DNA of 11,018 bases from ZAX-1 sp046533095 (lineage in GTDB: Bacteria > Bacillota > Clostridia > Lachnospirales > Lachnospiraceae). The stretch covers positions 1 through 11,018 of the forward strand of contig JAJQRA010000015.1 in assembly GCA_046533095.1 (NCBI GenBank), in the 5' to 3' direction. This document shows positions 1 through 7,809 of this stretch, in pieces. Under the pieces are notes generated by a model that saw nothing but the letters and a program-made list of their open reading frames with translations, was not told the origin of the DNA and made no database searches. The stretch's first letter is position 1. Each line of letters opens with the position of its first letter. The position numbers and the translations under genes are program-made.

Positions 1-1149
1 AGGGACGACCTCGGCGATTTGGAAGAGCTGACGGAATCCATAAGGGAAAACGGAATCTTGTCAAGCCTTGTGGTAACGCCGACCGGATCCAACCACTACA
101 TCGTGATAGCAGGGCATCGGAGACTTGCAGCGGCAAAGATTGCGGGGCTAAAGAGCGTACCGTGCGGCATCACCACTATGACGCAGGAAGAACAGGTATC
201 CACCATGCTACAAGAGAACGTCCTACGTGGCGACCTGTCGCAAAAACAGCAGGCGCAGGCATTTAAACAGCTTTCAATGTTTGGATGGAGCGCGGACACT
301 ATCGCCGACAAGAGCGGATTTAAAAAGAGCCATATCAAAAACCAGATAAAGATTGCGGATGCACCAGAAGAGGCATTCGAGAAGCAGGCGACCATTGACG
401 AGCACCTAAAAATCCTTGAATTTGCGGACGATCCGAAGATACAAGAATATCTTATCCAACGTATCGGAACGTCGAATTTTAAATTCACCTACGATTCAGC
501 CATTTCGGATCGGAAGCTAAAAGAATTCAAGGAGAAATGGGAAGAAGAAAACGAGATTATCCCCAAAAGCGAGCACAAAGATATTTGGGAAGAGAGGCAA
601 CAGGGTGGGAGAGAAGTCTTTGCATATGTAAAAAATGGAAATATAAAAGTAAAAAAAGAAGACGGTGGATATGATTTTGATAATGCAGGCAAATATTCGC
701 TTGAACTTCTGGACGAATATGCGAATTTAGACAATGTCCGCTATCTTGATGCAGGACACAGCGGAATTGCCCTCACAAGACCGATTGTACAGAAAGAGGA
801 TGAAGAGCCGGAAATTGACCTCGACGAGGAAAAGCGTAATGAGCTTAGAAGGATAAGGGAAACGCACATCGCCCTTGTCAAAGAACACTTAAAGTCGTTC
901 CCGATAAAAACGCCACTGGAAAAGATAGCGAACATGCTATGTACTGTCTCTTTTTACGATTTCATTTCCGATAAAATCGAGGGAACAATTAACGATGTAT
1001 GGAGATTCTGGCCAAATGTGGCACACCAAAAAGAAGGATCAGAAATCGCCCTAAAAGTCCTCGATGTTATTGGCTACGAGATGAGCGATGAAGAGAAAAG
1101 CTATTATGAGCCACCCGAAGAGGAGGCAGAAGATGAAGAAAACGATTGA
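1..1149 (+). CDS. ParB/Srx-domain protein, 5' truncated by the window edge
   Basis: The reading frame is open from base 1, and the residues encoded there (RDDLGD before EELTESIRENG) match the usual start of a ParB N-terminal domain, so the true start lies upstream. The TTG at 19 is not a convincing start. The visible part has a GHRRLAAAKIAGL motif (about residues 32-44 counted from the TTG), the nucleotide-binding signature of ParB/Srx proteins. A helix-turn-helix region follows (about 84-112, WSADTIADKSGFKKSHIKN). The long acidic C-terminal half (about 150-376) is not recognised and ends in a Glu/Asp-rich tail. ParB proteins bind DNA and use CTP, while phage relatives include nucleases and regulators; the role here is uncertain. 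No ParA is visible. The end overlaps the start of the next gene by 17 bases. Confidence 0.85.
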   Translation, partial: RDDLGDLEELTESIRENGILSSLVVTPTGSNHYIVIAGHRRLAAAKIAGLKSVPCGITTMTQEEQVSTMLQENVLRGDLSQKQQAQAFKQLSMFGWSADTIADKSGFKKSHIKNQIKIADAPEEAFEKQATIDEHLKILEFADDPKIQEYLIQRIGTSNFKFTYDSAISDRKLKEFKEKWEEENEIIPKSEHKDIWEERQQGGREVFAYVKNGNIKVKKEDGGYDFDNAGKYSLELLDEYANLDNVRYLDAGHSGIALTRPIVQKEDEEPEIDLDEEKRNELRRIRETHIALVKEHLKSFPIKTPLEKIANMLCTVSFYDFISDKIEGTINDVWRFWPNVAHQKEGSEIALKVLDVIGYEMSDEEKSYYEPPEEEAEDEEND

Positions 1150-1819
1150 CTACAACAAAAAAACGGTAGCGGAACTTGTTTCCATATACAAGAAATTCAA
1201 AATCACGTTTGAGATAAACGACGGCAGGATCGTGACGCATCTTCCACCTGTCAAGAAAAGGCTAAAGCGCGGACTCTTCTTTGCCTGTGCGATAGCATCG
1301 CTTGCCCCCATGGGCGCGAATGCATCCCATATAACAGCAGGAGTAAGTGCCGACATCTTCGCAGAGCCGGAGGAAAGAATTGTCTTTGTACCGTACGAGG
1401 GGACGGTACCAGATGCTTTGCCGGCGGCAAAGGAAGAACCCTATGCCTTAACCGGGAAAGAACAGGCTCTTTTGCTTCAGCTAGCGATATCCGAAGCGGA
1501 AAACCAAGATACCCTTGGGATGGCTTTGGTGATGCAGACGGTACTAAATCGCGTAGAAAGCGATAGATTTCCAGATAGTGTAGCGGATGTCATTTTCCAA
1601 AAGTCGCAGTTTTACACAAGCCCTAAGAAGTTTTGGGATGCAAAGAATAGCCCCAAATATCCGCAGGCAGTACAGGCACTTACAATGGTCTTAAATGGCT
1701 CTGTTGCAAGGGATTATCCGTTTTATCTGTTCTTTGTATCAAAGCAATGTGATACGGTTTTTACGGACAATTTAACCCATGTTTTCGACTACGGAAACCA
1801 TAGATTTTATGCATATTAA
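1133..1819 (+). CDS. SleB-type cell wall hydrolase with N-terminal membrane segment
   Basis: Residues about 106-228 resemble the SleB/CwlJ hydrolase family (Hydrolase_2), which cleaves peptidoglycan glycan strands. The visible signatures are the AISEAENQDTLG block with a probable catalytic Glu at about 121, then MQTVLNRVESDRFPDSVADV, an SQF triplet and a final NHRFYAY. Residues 1-46 are hydrophilic and end in a basic stretch (KKRLKRG). A hydrophobic segment follows (about 48-64, ending MGANAS), which could be a signal peptide or a membrane anchor with the enzyme outside. The ATG at 1133 is chosen over the in-frame ATG at 1088 because AGGAGG (1121-1126) lies six bases before it. The position between a ParB-like gene and a recombination ATPase is unusual, since phage wall hydrolases normally sit in the late lysis or tail region. 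Confidence 0.85.
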   Translation: MKKTIDYNKKTVAELVSIYKKFKITFEINDGRIVTHLPPVKKRLKRGLFFACAIASLAPMGANASHITAGVSADIFAEPEERIVFVPYEGTVPDALPAAKEEPYALTGKEQALLLQLAISEAENQDTLGMALVMQTVLNRVESDRFPDSVADVIFQKSQFYTSPKKFWDAKNSPKYPQAVQALTMVLNGSVARDYPFYLFFVSKQCDTVFTDNLTHVFDYGNHRFYAY

Positions 1820-1836
1820 AAAAGAAAGAGAGATTT

Positions 1837-3792
1837 ATGGAAATAATTTTAAAATCAATTTCAGTTCAGAATTTTAAAGGGCTAAACGACAAAACTTTTA
1901 AATTTGGCGACCCGACAAGCTACTTTGTCGGCTCTAACGGTATCGGCAAGACCACAATATTTGATGCGTTTTGTTGGGTTTTGTTCGGAAAGAACAGCAC
2001 AGGCGTAGAAAAATTTGAAGTTCGGCCGCTCAACCCAGACGGCACAAAAAAGGACTACGTGGACATCGTAGTGGAACTTATCCTGTCGATTGACGATAAG
2101 GACGTATCGCTCCGCAAAACCCAAAAGCAAAACTGGGTTACCAAGAAGGGGGAGGAAGAGAAAAAGCTTGGTGGGAATATTAATCTTTTCGAGATTAACG
2201 AAATCCCAAAAAGCGAGACAGAATTCAAATCCTTCTTGGAGCAGATGGCCGAGGAATCAGTACTAAAAAATGTCACAAGCTCGACCGCCTTTGTATCGCT
2301 GCCATGGAAAGAACAACGAAAATTCCTTTTTAGCCTTGCGAGCGATGTGCCGGACAAAGAACTAGCGGAATCCATTGGCGGGTTCGGCGAGATCCGCGAG
2401 ATGCTCGAGGACGGAACGATCGAAGAAATTGAAAAGAGGGAAAAAGCTAGGCTTAAAAAATATAATGACAAATTGCACGACATACCAGTCAGGATTGATG
2501 AAAAAAGAAAATCCATAAAAGAAGTCGATTTCGAAAAGAAGGAGAAAGAGCTAGAGTGGCTAAACAACCACTTGAAAAAGGTGCGGGATCGGATAGCTGA
2601 CACATCAAAAGCCTATGAAGCAAGAGAAAAAGAGCGAAAATACTTTTATAGCTTGAAGCGAAAACTTTCCGACATCGAAGAAGAAGAAAGGGGCAAGATC
2701 GCCAAGGAAATCAATGCCGTAAAATTCAAAGCACAAAGCATCGACTTGGAGATCCAGAGCAAGAATAAATTTAAAAGCTCTCTACTGGAAAACCACAATC
2801 GGATCAGCGCGGAAATAGAAGCAAGTGAAAAAAGACGCGAGAACCTCTTGAAAGAATTTCATGATGAGGCCGGGAAAGAATTCGACGAATCAAAAAACTT
2901 TTGCCCTACATGCGGAAAAGAATTCGAGGAGGAAATAAAATCCTCCATGATTGAAACATTCCGCGAATCAAAAAAAGAGATAGTAGAAGAGGTGCAAAGA
3001 AAGGGAAAGAAACAAAAAGAGCTTATTGAGGGGCTAACAAAAGAACTCGTTGAGAATACCGTTGAATTGGCAGAACTTAACGATTCCATAGCAGATCTCG
3101 AAGCGAAAAAGGAAGAAGCCAAGAGTAAGGTATTGGACGCTTCAGGGGCTGAAGAAAAGGATATTGATTTTTCTAAAAACAAAGAGCACCAAAATATCAA
3201 AGCTGAAATCCTTGATTATGAAAGCAGGGTAGAAAAAGAAGAGGATACAGGGATCCTTGTCACCCTAAGGGATGACGAAAAGGAGACTATCGAAAGAATG
3301 GGAATAGTAAATAAAGTCCTTTTCGAGAAAATCGGCATCAGCGAAGCGAAAGAAAGGATTAAAGAACTTGAAGAGGAAAAACAGGATATTGCACAGAAAA
3401 AGGCAGACTGCCAAAGGACGCTAGATCTTATCGAAGCATTTATAAAGACAAAACTTAGCACACTGGAAGGCTCCATCAATGACAGATTTAAACTCGTAAA
3501 TTGGAAATTGTTTGAATCACAGATAAATGGCGGCATGAAAGAAATTTGTGAATGCACAGTGGAAGGAGTACCGTATCACGGGGTAAACGGAGCGAACAGG
3601 GTCAACGCAGGTCTTGATATTATAAATATACTATCGGCGACCTATGGAGTAAAAGCCCCGATATTCATCGACAATCGCGAAAGCGTGACGGATATCATGG
3701 AAATGGATACACAGATTATAAATTTAATCGTAAAACAAAAGGAAATAGAAGGTGCAATAGACCTAGACGAGCTGATGAAAGAAGGAGAATAG
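1837..3792 (+). CDS. SbcC/Rad50-like AAA ATPase with zinc hook
   Basis: This 651-residue protein has the layout of an SMC/Rad50/SbcC ATPase. Walker A is GSNGIGKTT at residues 32-40. Two long charged coiled-coil arms (about 190-350 and 360-560) flank a CPTC zinc-hook motif at residues 356-359. The C-terminal ATPase half has a Walker B-like strand, PIFIDNRES (about 608-616), where Asn follows the Asp instead of the usual Glu. Instead of a canonical LSGG signature there is GANRVNAGLDIIN, a form I associate with phage members of the family. The protein probably helps process or tether DNA ends together with the downstream RecT and metallo-beta-lactamase-fold proteins. No SbcD-type nuclease is adjacent. 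The start is preceded only by a weak GAAAGAGAG ribosome binding site. Confidence 0.9.
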   Translation: MEIILKSISVQNFKGLNDKTFKFGDPTSYFVGSNGIGKTTIFDAFCWVLFGKNSTGVEKFEVRPLNPDGTKKDYVDIVVELILSIDDKDVSLRKTQKQNWVTKKGEEEKKLGGNINLFEINEIPKSETEFKSFLEQMAEESVLKNVTSSTAFVSLPWKEQRKFLFSLASDVPDKELAESIGGFGEIREMLEDGTIEEIEKREKARLKKYNDKLHDIPVRIDEKRKSIKEVDFEKKEKELEWLNNHLKKVRDRIADTSKAYEAREKERKYFYSLKRKLSDIEEEERGKIAKEINAVKFKAQSIDLEIQSKNKFKSSLLENHNRISAEIEASEKRRENLLKEFHDEAGKEFDESKNFCPTCGKEFEEEIKSSMIETFRESKKEIVEEVQRKGKKQKELIEGLTKELVENTVELAELNDSIADLEAKKEEAKSKVLDASGAEEKDIDFSKNKEHQNIKAEILDYESRVEKEEDTGILVTLRDDEKETIERMGIVNKVLFEKIGISEAKERIKELEEEKQDIAQKKADCQRTLDLIEAFIKTKLSTLEGSINDRFKLVNWKLFESQINGGMKEICECTVEGVPYHGVNGANRVNAGLDIINILSATYGVKAPIFIDNRESVTDIMEMDTQIINLIVKQKEIEGAIDLDELMKEGE

Positions 3793-3794
3793 AA

Positions 3795-4091
3795 ATGGCA
3801 TCAACACAAATATACACGTGCGATCTATGCAAGCAAAGCAAGGGGAAAAATGATTTATCGAACCTTAGGGTAACTTCATCTGGGATAAGAATAGAAAATG
3901 GCATAGATAACTATGCGGCGGCAACCAGTATCGGAATCGATGTTTGCGGAGAGTGCTTAAGAAAAAAAGGGTTTATCGTCAAAGTGAAAAAACCAGAAGA
4001 GACGAAGAAAGCGCATGATTTTAACGCAAGAACGCTAGAACAAAAACTATTGGATATCCTAGAGGATCTAGGTGTTTCGTTTCTTGAATAA
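3795..4091 (+). CDS. Small zinc-ribbon-like protein (CxxC...CxxC)
   Basis: This 98-residue protein has two cysteine pairs, C9-x-x-C12 and C51-x-x-C54, spaced like a treble-clef or zinc-ribbon fold. The C-terminal quarter is a likely helix (RTLEQKLLDILEDLG). The gene starts two bases after the stop of the ATPase gene, and its ribosome binding site (GAAGGAGAA) lies inside that gene, so the two are probably translationally coupled. I cannot name a family. Its position inside the ATPase-RecT-MBL block suggests a DNA- or protein-binding accessory role in recombination, which is inference only. Confidence 0.8.
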   Translation: MASTQIYTCDLCKQSKGKNDLSNLRVTSSGIRIENGIDNYAAATSIGIDVCGECLRKKGFIVKVKKPEETKKAHDFNARTLEQKLLDILEDLGVSFLE

Positions 4092-4105
4092 GGAGGAAAA
4101 TAAGA

Positions 4106-5005
4106 ATGGCAGAAAACAACGCGCAAATCGCACCGCAAAAAAAATATGCAGTCGATAACAAAGACATTGAGCAGTTAATTTCACAGCTCCAAGCAAAACA
4201 GGAAAAAGGGCTGAAATTCCCTCCAAACTATTCCGTTTCCAACGCTATGAACGGTGCCTATCTCATGCTAAAACAGGCAGAGGACAAAAACGGAAAACCT
4301 TTGCTAGAGGTGTGCACTAGGGATTCCGTAATGAATTCCCTAGTGATAATGGCAACACTTGGATTAAATCCACTAAAAAAACAATGCTATTTTATCGCCA
4401 TGGGGAGCAAGTGCACCCTGATGCAGTCCTACTTTGGCACGCAGACGGTGCTAAAGAGGATTGCTAATGTAGTAGGTGAGCCACAGGCAAGGGTAATCTA
4501 TAAAGGCGATGAGTTTGAATATGAAATTGACGTGGAGACAGGAGAGCAACGCATTACAAAACACAAGACAAGCCTTGAGCGGATTGGGAGCGAAATTGTT
4601 GGAGCATATGCGATTATCCGCACCGACAAGGCGCATATCGTAGAAATTAAAAATATGGCGCAGATTAGAAAGTCCTGGGCGATGGGGGCGGCAAGAGGAA
4701 ATTCAAAAGCGCATAACGATTTTGCCGAGGATATGGCGAAGAAAACGGTCTTAACGGCGGCGTCTAAGCTACTCATAAATTCCTCTGACGACTCTACCTT
4801 AAGCGATGAGGTAATAGAATCGCTCAACGAAGTGGACGACAACGACATTATTGACGCTACGGCTGTCGAAATCAAAGCAGAGATTGAGGAAAAAGCCAAC
4901 ATCAAAGAATTTAAGGCATCCCCTAAAAAAGAACCGAAAAAAGAGATCCCGAAAGACATCAACCCTTCCCTTGACGACCAGATCTCTCTAGACCCTGGAT
5001 TTTAA
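4106..5005 (+). CDS. recT: RecT-family single-strand annealing protein
   Basis: The 299-residue product matches the RecT/Redβ-type annealase family from phages. RecT binds single-stranded DNA left by an exonuclease and anneals it to a complementary strand. The recognisable core runs from about residue 40 to 230. It includes YLMLKQAEDKNGKPLLEVCT, a MATLGLNPLKKQCYF block, LMQSYFGTQTVLKR, and a conserved W within RKSWAMGAARGNSKAHNDF, followed by EDMAKKTVLTAASKLL. The last 60 residues are a low-complexity Lys/Glu tail, as is common in the family. A strong AGGAGG (4091-4096) precedes the ATG. No RecE- or YqaJ-type exonuclease is next to it; the adjacent metallo-beta-lactamase-fold gene takes that place. 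Confidence 0.95.
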   Translation: MAENNAQIAPQKKYAVDNKDIEQLISQLQAKQEKGLKFPPNYSVSNAMNGAYLMLKQAEDKNGKPLLEVCTRDSVMNSLVIMATLGLNPLKKQCYFIAMGSKCTLMQSYFGTQTVLKRIANVVGEPQARVIYKGDEFEYEIDVETGEQRITKHKTSLERIGSEIVGAYAIIRTDKAHIVEIKNMAQIRKSWAMGAARGNSKAHNDFAEDMAKKTVLTAASKLLINSSDDSTLSDEVIESLNEVDDNDIIDATAVEIKAEIEEKANIKEFKASPKKEPKKEIPKDINPSLDDQISLDPGF

Positions 5006-5007
5006 TC

Positions 5008-5742
5008 ATGAGGCTTACGGTACTAGGTAGCAGCTCATCCGGCAACTGCTACCTGATACATAATGACAACGAGTGTCTGGTCTTGGATGCAGGGATACCG
5101 TTTAAGGACGTTGTAAGAACTTTAAACTACAAGACCAAGCATATCATGGGGCTACTTGTAACCCACGAGCACAAAGACCACGCAAAGTACATTGCCGACT
5201 ATATCAACGCAGGAATCCCAGTGTATACAAGCCGTGGGACAGCAGGAATGATTAGTGATAGTTTTTGTTTTGAGCACGTAAAGGATTTAGAACAGTTTGA
5301 GATTGGCAATTTTACCGTGTCGGCATTTAGCACGGTACACGACGCAAAAGAGCCACTTGGCTTCTTGATTCAGCATGAAGAAATGGGAAGCCTGCTATTT
5401 GCTACAGATACAGCGTATATAGAATATACATTCGAAGATGTGAATCATTTTTTGATAGAGTGTAACTATAGCCAAGAAATCATTGACAAAAATTGCATAG
5501 ATGGAAAGATACCCACAGTGCTGCGAGGTCGCATCATGCGGTCGCATATGGAGCTAAAGAACTGTATCAAATTTTTAAATGCAAGCGATGCGAAAAGGAG
5601 CAGGAACATCATTTTATGCCATTTGTCGGATGCGAATTCGGATGAAAAGATGTTTTGCCGAGAGGTTGAAAATAAAACCGGGAAAACACCGGTGATAACA
5701 GAAAGTGGACTGGAGATAAATTTAAATATCGATCCATTTTAA
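5008..5742 (+). CDS. MBL-fold metallo-hydrolase, YycJ/WalJ-like, possible exonuclease
   Basis: The 244-residue protein begins with the MBL strand and loop LTVLGSSSSGNCYLI. It carries the metal-binding motif THEHKDH (H53, H55, D57, H58), with further candidate ligands H111, D134, H180 and H205 in STVHD, FATDT, RSHME and ILCHLSD. The SSSSGN start and overall length fit the YycJ/WalJ branch, for which 5'-3' exonuclease activity has been reported in Bacillus. Next to RecT, the simplest reading is a phage nuclease that generates single strands for annealing, although this is inference. The ATG lies two bases after the recT stop and lacks a clear Shine-Dalgarno sequence, so translation is probably coupled to recT. 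Confidence 0.9.
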   Translation: MRLTVLGSSSSGNCYLIHNDNECLVLDAGIPFKDVVRTLNYKTKHIMGLLVTHEHKDHAKYIADYINAGIPVYTSRGTAGMISDSFCFEHVKDLEQFEIGNFTVSAFSTVHDAKEPLGFLIQHEEMGSLLFATDTAYIEYTFEDVNHFLIECNYSQEIIDKNCIDGKIPTVLRGRIMRSHMELKNCIKFLNASDAKRSRNIILCHLSDANSDEKMFCREVENKTGKTPVITESGLEINLNIDPF

Positions 5743-5752
5743 GGAGAAGAAG

Positions 5753-5962
5753 ATGAGAAAATGTAAAGGAAGTTTCTATGATGGTTTTGCCCATACCAAA
5801 TTTGAAGATGGCCTATTTCACTGCTTTGGTCTAGTGTACGATGAAATCTGGGACGAAATAGCGACATATTCTGTCGCGCTGGTCGAGCTTTCTGACGGAA
5901 GGATAGTGAAAGTGCTTCCAGAGCACGTGCAATTTCTGCCAGAAGAAAAGGGGAAACGGTAG
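5753..5962 (+). CDS. Small hypothetical phage protein, 69 residues
   Basis: This short gene has a good AAGGAG ribosome binding site directly after the preceding stop and an ATG at 5753. The product looks like a compact beta-rich domain, with the segment VALVELSDGRIVKVLPEHVQFL resembling the closing strands of many small phage proteins of unknown role. Aromatic residues are frequent (FYDGF, FHCFG, YDEIWDE). I do not recognise a family. It is part of the same operon as the upstream metallo-hydrolase. Confidence 0.7.
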   Translation: MRKCKGSFYDGFAHTKFEDGLFHCFGLVYDEIWDEIATYSVALVELSDGRIVKVLPEHVQFLPEEKGKR

Positions 5963-5999
5963 TGCGTGGGTTTAGGAGAATCGGAAGGGAGATGGTTAG

Positions 6000-6263
6000 A
6001 TGAGCGATGATTTGAAACTATACAAACTTGTAGAAGAATATTCGTCTAGTTCGGGATATTATGAAGGAAAATTCCTAGTGTGGATTCCGTATAGAAGGCT
6101 TGAGGATTTTATCAATGGGATCGCAGAAATATTTGGAGAGTACTTAGACGAATATCCCCCGGGAGCAGTTTTAAGACGCCACGGTGTCTGTTTTGACTTA
6201 AACGAATTTAATTTTCCAAACATTGACCTATGGGAAGTTTTTTCAGAAGAGTACGAAGATTGA
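6000..6263 (+). CDS. Acidic hypothetical protein, tandem copy 1
   Basis: The 87-residue product is acidic and not assigned to a family. It shares about 51 of 87 residues, without gaps, with the gene immediately downstream. Shared blocks include FLVWIPY (residues 25-31), an EYP at about 51-53, FDLN at about 65-68, and a C-terminal EEYED. The ATG at 6000 is preceded by a GGAAGGGAG stretch at good spacing. The protein is probably a small alpha/beta domain, as the alternation of aromatic and acidic residues suggests. This is the first half of a tandem gene duplication. Confidence 0.75.
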   Translation: MSDDLKLYKLVEEYSSSSGYYEGKFLVWIPYRRLEDFINGIAEIFGEYLDEYPPGAVLRRHGVCFDLNEFNFPNIDLWEVFSEEYED

Positions 6264-6294
6264 GCGATGAAGCGTAAAGTAAGAAGGAGGAAAA

Positions 6295-6558
6295 ATGAGT
6301 AATGATTTTAAATTTTACAAACTTATGAAAGAATGTTCTCTCGATATGAGGGTTTACGGAAAAGAGTTTCTAGTATGGATTCCGTATTGCAGGATTGAGG
6401 AATTTGCTGATGGGATCACTGAAATCTATGGGGAATGCATGAACGAATATCCTGTAGTAGCAGGCTTAAGATGCCACGAGGTCTACTTTGACCTAAATAA
6501 ATTTGATTTTCTGGATATCGACCTAAAGGAAGTTTTTCCAGAAGAGTACGAAGATTGA
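6295..6558 (+). CDS. Acidic hypothetical protein, tandem copy 2
   Basis: This is the paralogue of the gene just upstream, with the same length of 87 residues and about 59 percent identity by hand alignment. It differs mainly at residues 11-24, where copy 1 has a Ser-rich stretch, and it has more Cys (C14, C32, C48, C60). An AAGGAGGA ribosome binding site precedes the ATG. Its final bases form the overlap TTGA, in which the TTG starts rusA, so translation of rusA is probably coupled to this copy. Function is unknown. Confidence 0.78.
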   Translation: MSNDFKFYKLMKECSLDMRVYGKEFLVWIPYCRIEEFADGITEIYGECMNEYPVVAGLRCHEVYFDLNKFDFLDIDLKEVFPEEYED

Positions 6559-6998
6559 AAACCTATAAATTCACCATCCCAGACCGGATGCCGGGATTAA
6601 ACGAGTATATAACAGCAAATCGAACACACCAGTACGCAGGCGCAAAATTTAAAAAAGAGCACGAAGGAATTATTATCTACGCGATACGGTCACAGCTGAA
6701 AGGCATCCGCATCAAAGACCCAGTGCTTGTTTATTACAAGTTTTTCGAGAAGGATCGGCGCAGGGACGTTGATAATATTTTCTCACTGGCTGCAAAATTT
6801 ATACAGGACAGTTTGGTGGCAGCAGGGACGTTAAGGGACGACAATCAAAAATGTATTTCACACACGTATTTTGACGTATTTGTGGATAAGAAGCACCCGA
6901 GGATCGAAGTGACATTGACGGAGCTATCGCTGATACAAACGGCGATGACGCTAGAGGATTTACTGATAGATCTGCATGGAAAAAAAGAAGGGAAATAG
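6555..6998 (+). CDS. rusA: RusA-family Holliday junction resolvase
   Basis: The 147-residue product matches RusA, a homodimeric endonuclease that cuts Holliday junctions with metal-bound aspartates. The family core is clear: RRRDVDN at residues 68-74 (D71, D73), then K81, D85 and DD at 95-96 in the segment KFIQDSLVAAGTLRDDNQ. The beginning KTYKFTIPDRMPGLNEYI is the usual first strand and loop of the family, which supports the TTG at 6555 as the start, because the next Met would remove that strand. The TTG overlaps the upstream TGA by three bases (TTGA). The enzyme would resolve branched intermediates made by the RecT system. Confidence 0.93.
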   Translation: MKTYKFTIPDRMPGLNEYITANRTHQYAGAKFKKEHEGIIIYAIRSQLKGIRIKDPVLVYYKFFEKDRRRDVDNIFSLAAKFIQDSLVAAGTLRDDNQKCISHTYFDVFVDKKHPRIEVTLTELSLIQTAMTLEDLLIDLHGKKEGK

Positions 6999-7002
6999 AA
7001 AA

Positions 7003-7809
7003 ATGAACAATTTACAGATTTTTGAAAACGAGGAATTTGGACAGGTTAGGACAATGGAAGAAAATGGCAAGATTCTATTTTGCGGGAGCGATATCGCAAA
7101 AGCGTTGGGATACGCAAGACCTAATGATGCAATTTCCAATCATTGTAGCCATACGTTAAAACACCGTATAGGGGTACAAACAGGAATCAAGGTTGATGGA
7201 ACACCTTCCATCCAGAATATCGAGATGCTATTTATACCGGAAGGAGATTTGTATCGCTTGGTTATAAATAGCAAATTACCGTCAGCAGATAAATTTGAAA
7301 AATGGGTATTTGATGATGTCCTCCCATCAATTAGAAAGCACGGAATGTATGTAGAATCCAATAAACTAGAAGAGATGATACAGAATCCAGATGCATTCAT
7401 AAGGGTTCTGAAAGAATATAAGAAGGAAAAGGAAGAAAAATTAAAACTCCAACAGCAGATCGAAGGACAAAGAAGCAAAGTTGTCTTCGCCGATGCAGTG
7501 TCTGTAGCTAAAACTACTATTTTGGTCGGAGAACTTGCGAAGCTGCTTAAACAGAACGGCGTAGATATAGGGCAGAACCGACTATTTGAGAGGTTAAGGA
7601 GTAAAGGCTATCTAATCGCAAGAAAGGGTACGGATTTTAATATGCCGACGCAAAAATCTATGGAGCTTGGACTGTTTGAAATAAAAGAAACAACCATTGT
7701 AAATTCAGATGGAAGTACGAGAATAAGCAAAACAACAAAGGTCACAGGAAAAGGGCAGCAGTACTTTATAAACAATTTCCTTGGAAACAGGGATGATGAA
7801 GCGGTGTAA
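7003..7809 (+). CDS. Phage antirepressor (Bro-N plus ANT domain)
   Basis: The 268-residue product starts with a Bro-N domain (about residues 5-112). It includes LFCGSDIAKALGYARPNDAISNHC, FIPEGDLYRLVINSKLPSADKFEKWVFDDVLPSIRKHGMY. A charged helical linker (about 120-155) leads to a C-terminal phage antirepressor domain (ANT/KilAC, about 156-255) with KTTILVGELAKLLKQNGVDIGQNRLFERLR. Such proteins counteract phage repressors or bind DNA themselves. The ATG at 7003 is preferred to the in-frame ATG at 6976, which lies inside rusA. A GAAGGGA stretch lies upstream of 7003. The base composition is more AT-rich than in the neighbouring recT region, which may indicate separate acquisition. Confidence 0.92.
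   Translation: MNNLQIFENEEFGQVRTMEENGKILFCGSDIAKALGYARPNDAISNHCSHTLKHRIGVQTGIKVDGTPSIQNIEMLFIPEGDLYRLVINSKLPSADKFEKWVFDDVLPSIRKHGMYVESNKLEEMIQNPDAFIRVLKEYKKEKEEKLKLQQQIEGQRSKVVFADAVSVAKTTILVGELAKLLKQNGVDIGQNRLFERLRSKGYLIARKGTDFNMPTQKSMELGLFEIKETTIVNSDGSTRISKTTKVTGKGQQYFINNFLGNRDDEAV

Noticed and set aside
96..488. Long open frames on the minus strand, here and at 489-734, 2055-2603, 9377-10018 and others
   Set aside because: They mirror the strong + strand genes, have Ser/Phe-rich compositions typical of antisense frames of Lys/Glu-rich genes, and lack ribosome binding sites.
1082..1093. The word TGAGCGATGAAG, also at 6261-6272, with a related 10-mer at 6001-6010
   Set aside because: These encode common Met-Ser-Asp-Glu-like runs or follow stops at unrelated places; no spacing or symmetry suggests a site.
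5660..5672. GAGAGGTTGAAAA, repeated at 10400-10412
   Set aside because: A single pair of short purine-rich repeats in different frames is expected by chance in this purine-rich sequence.
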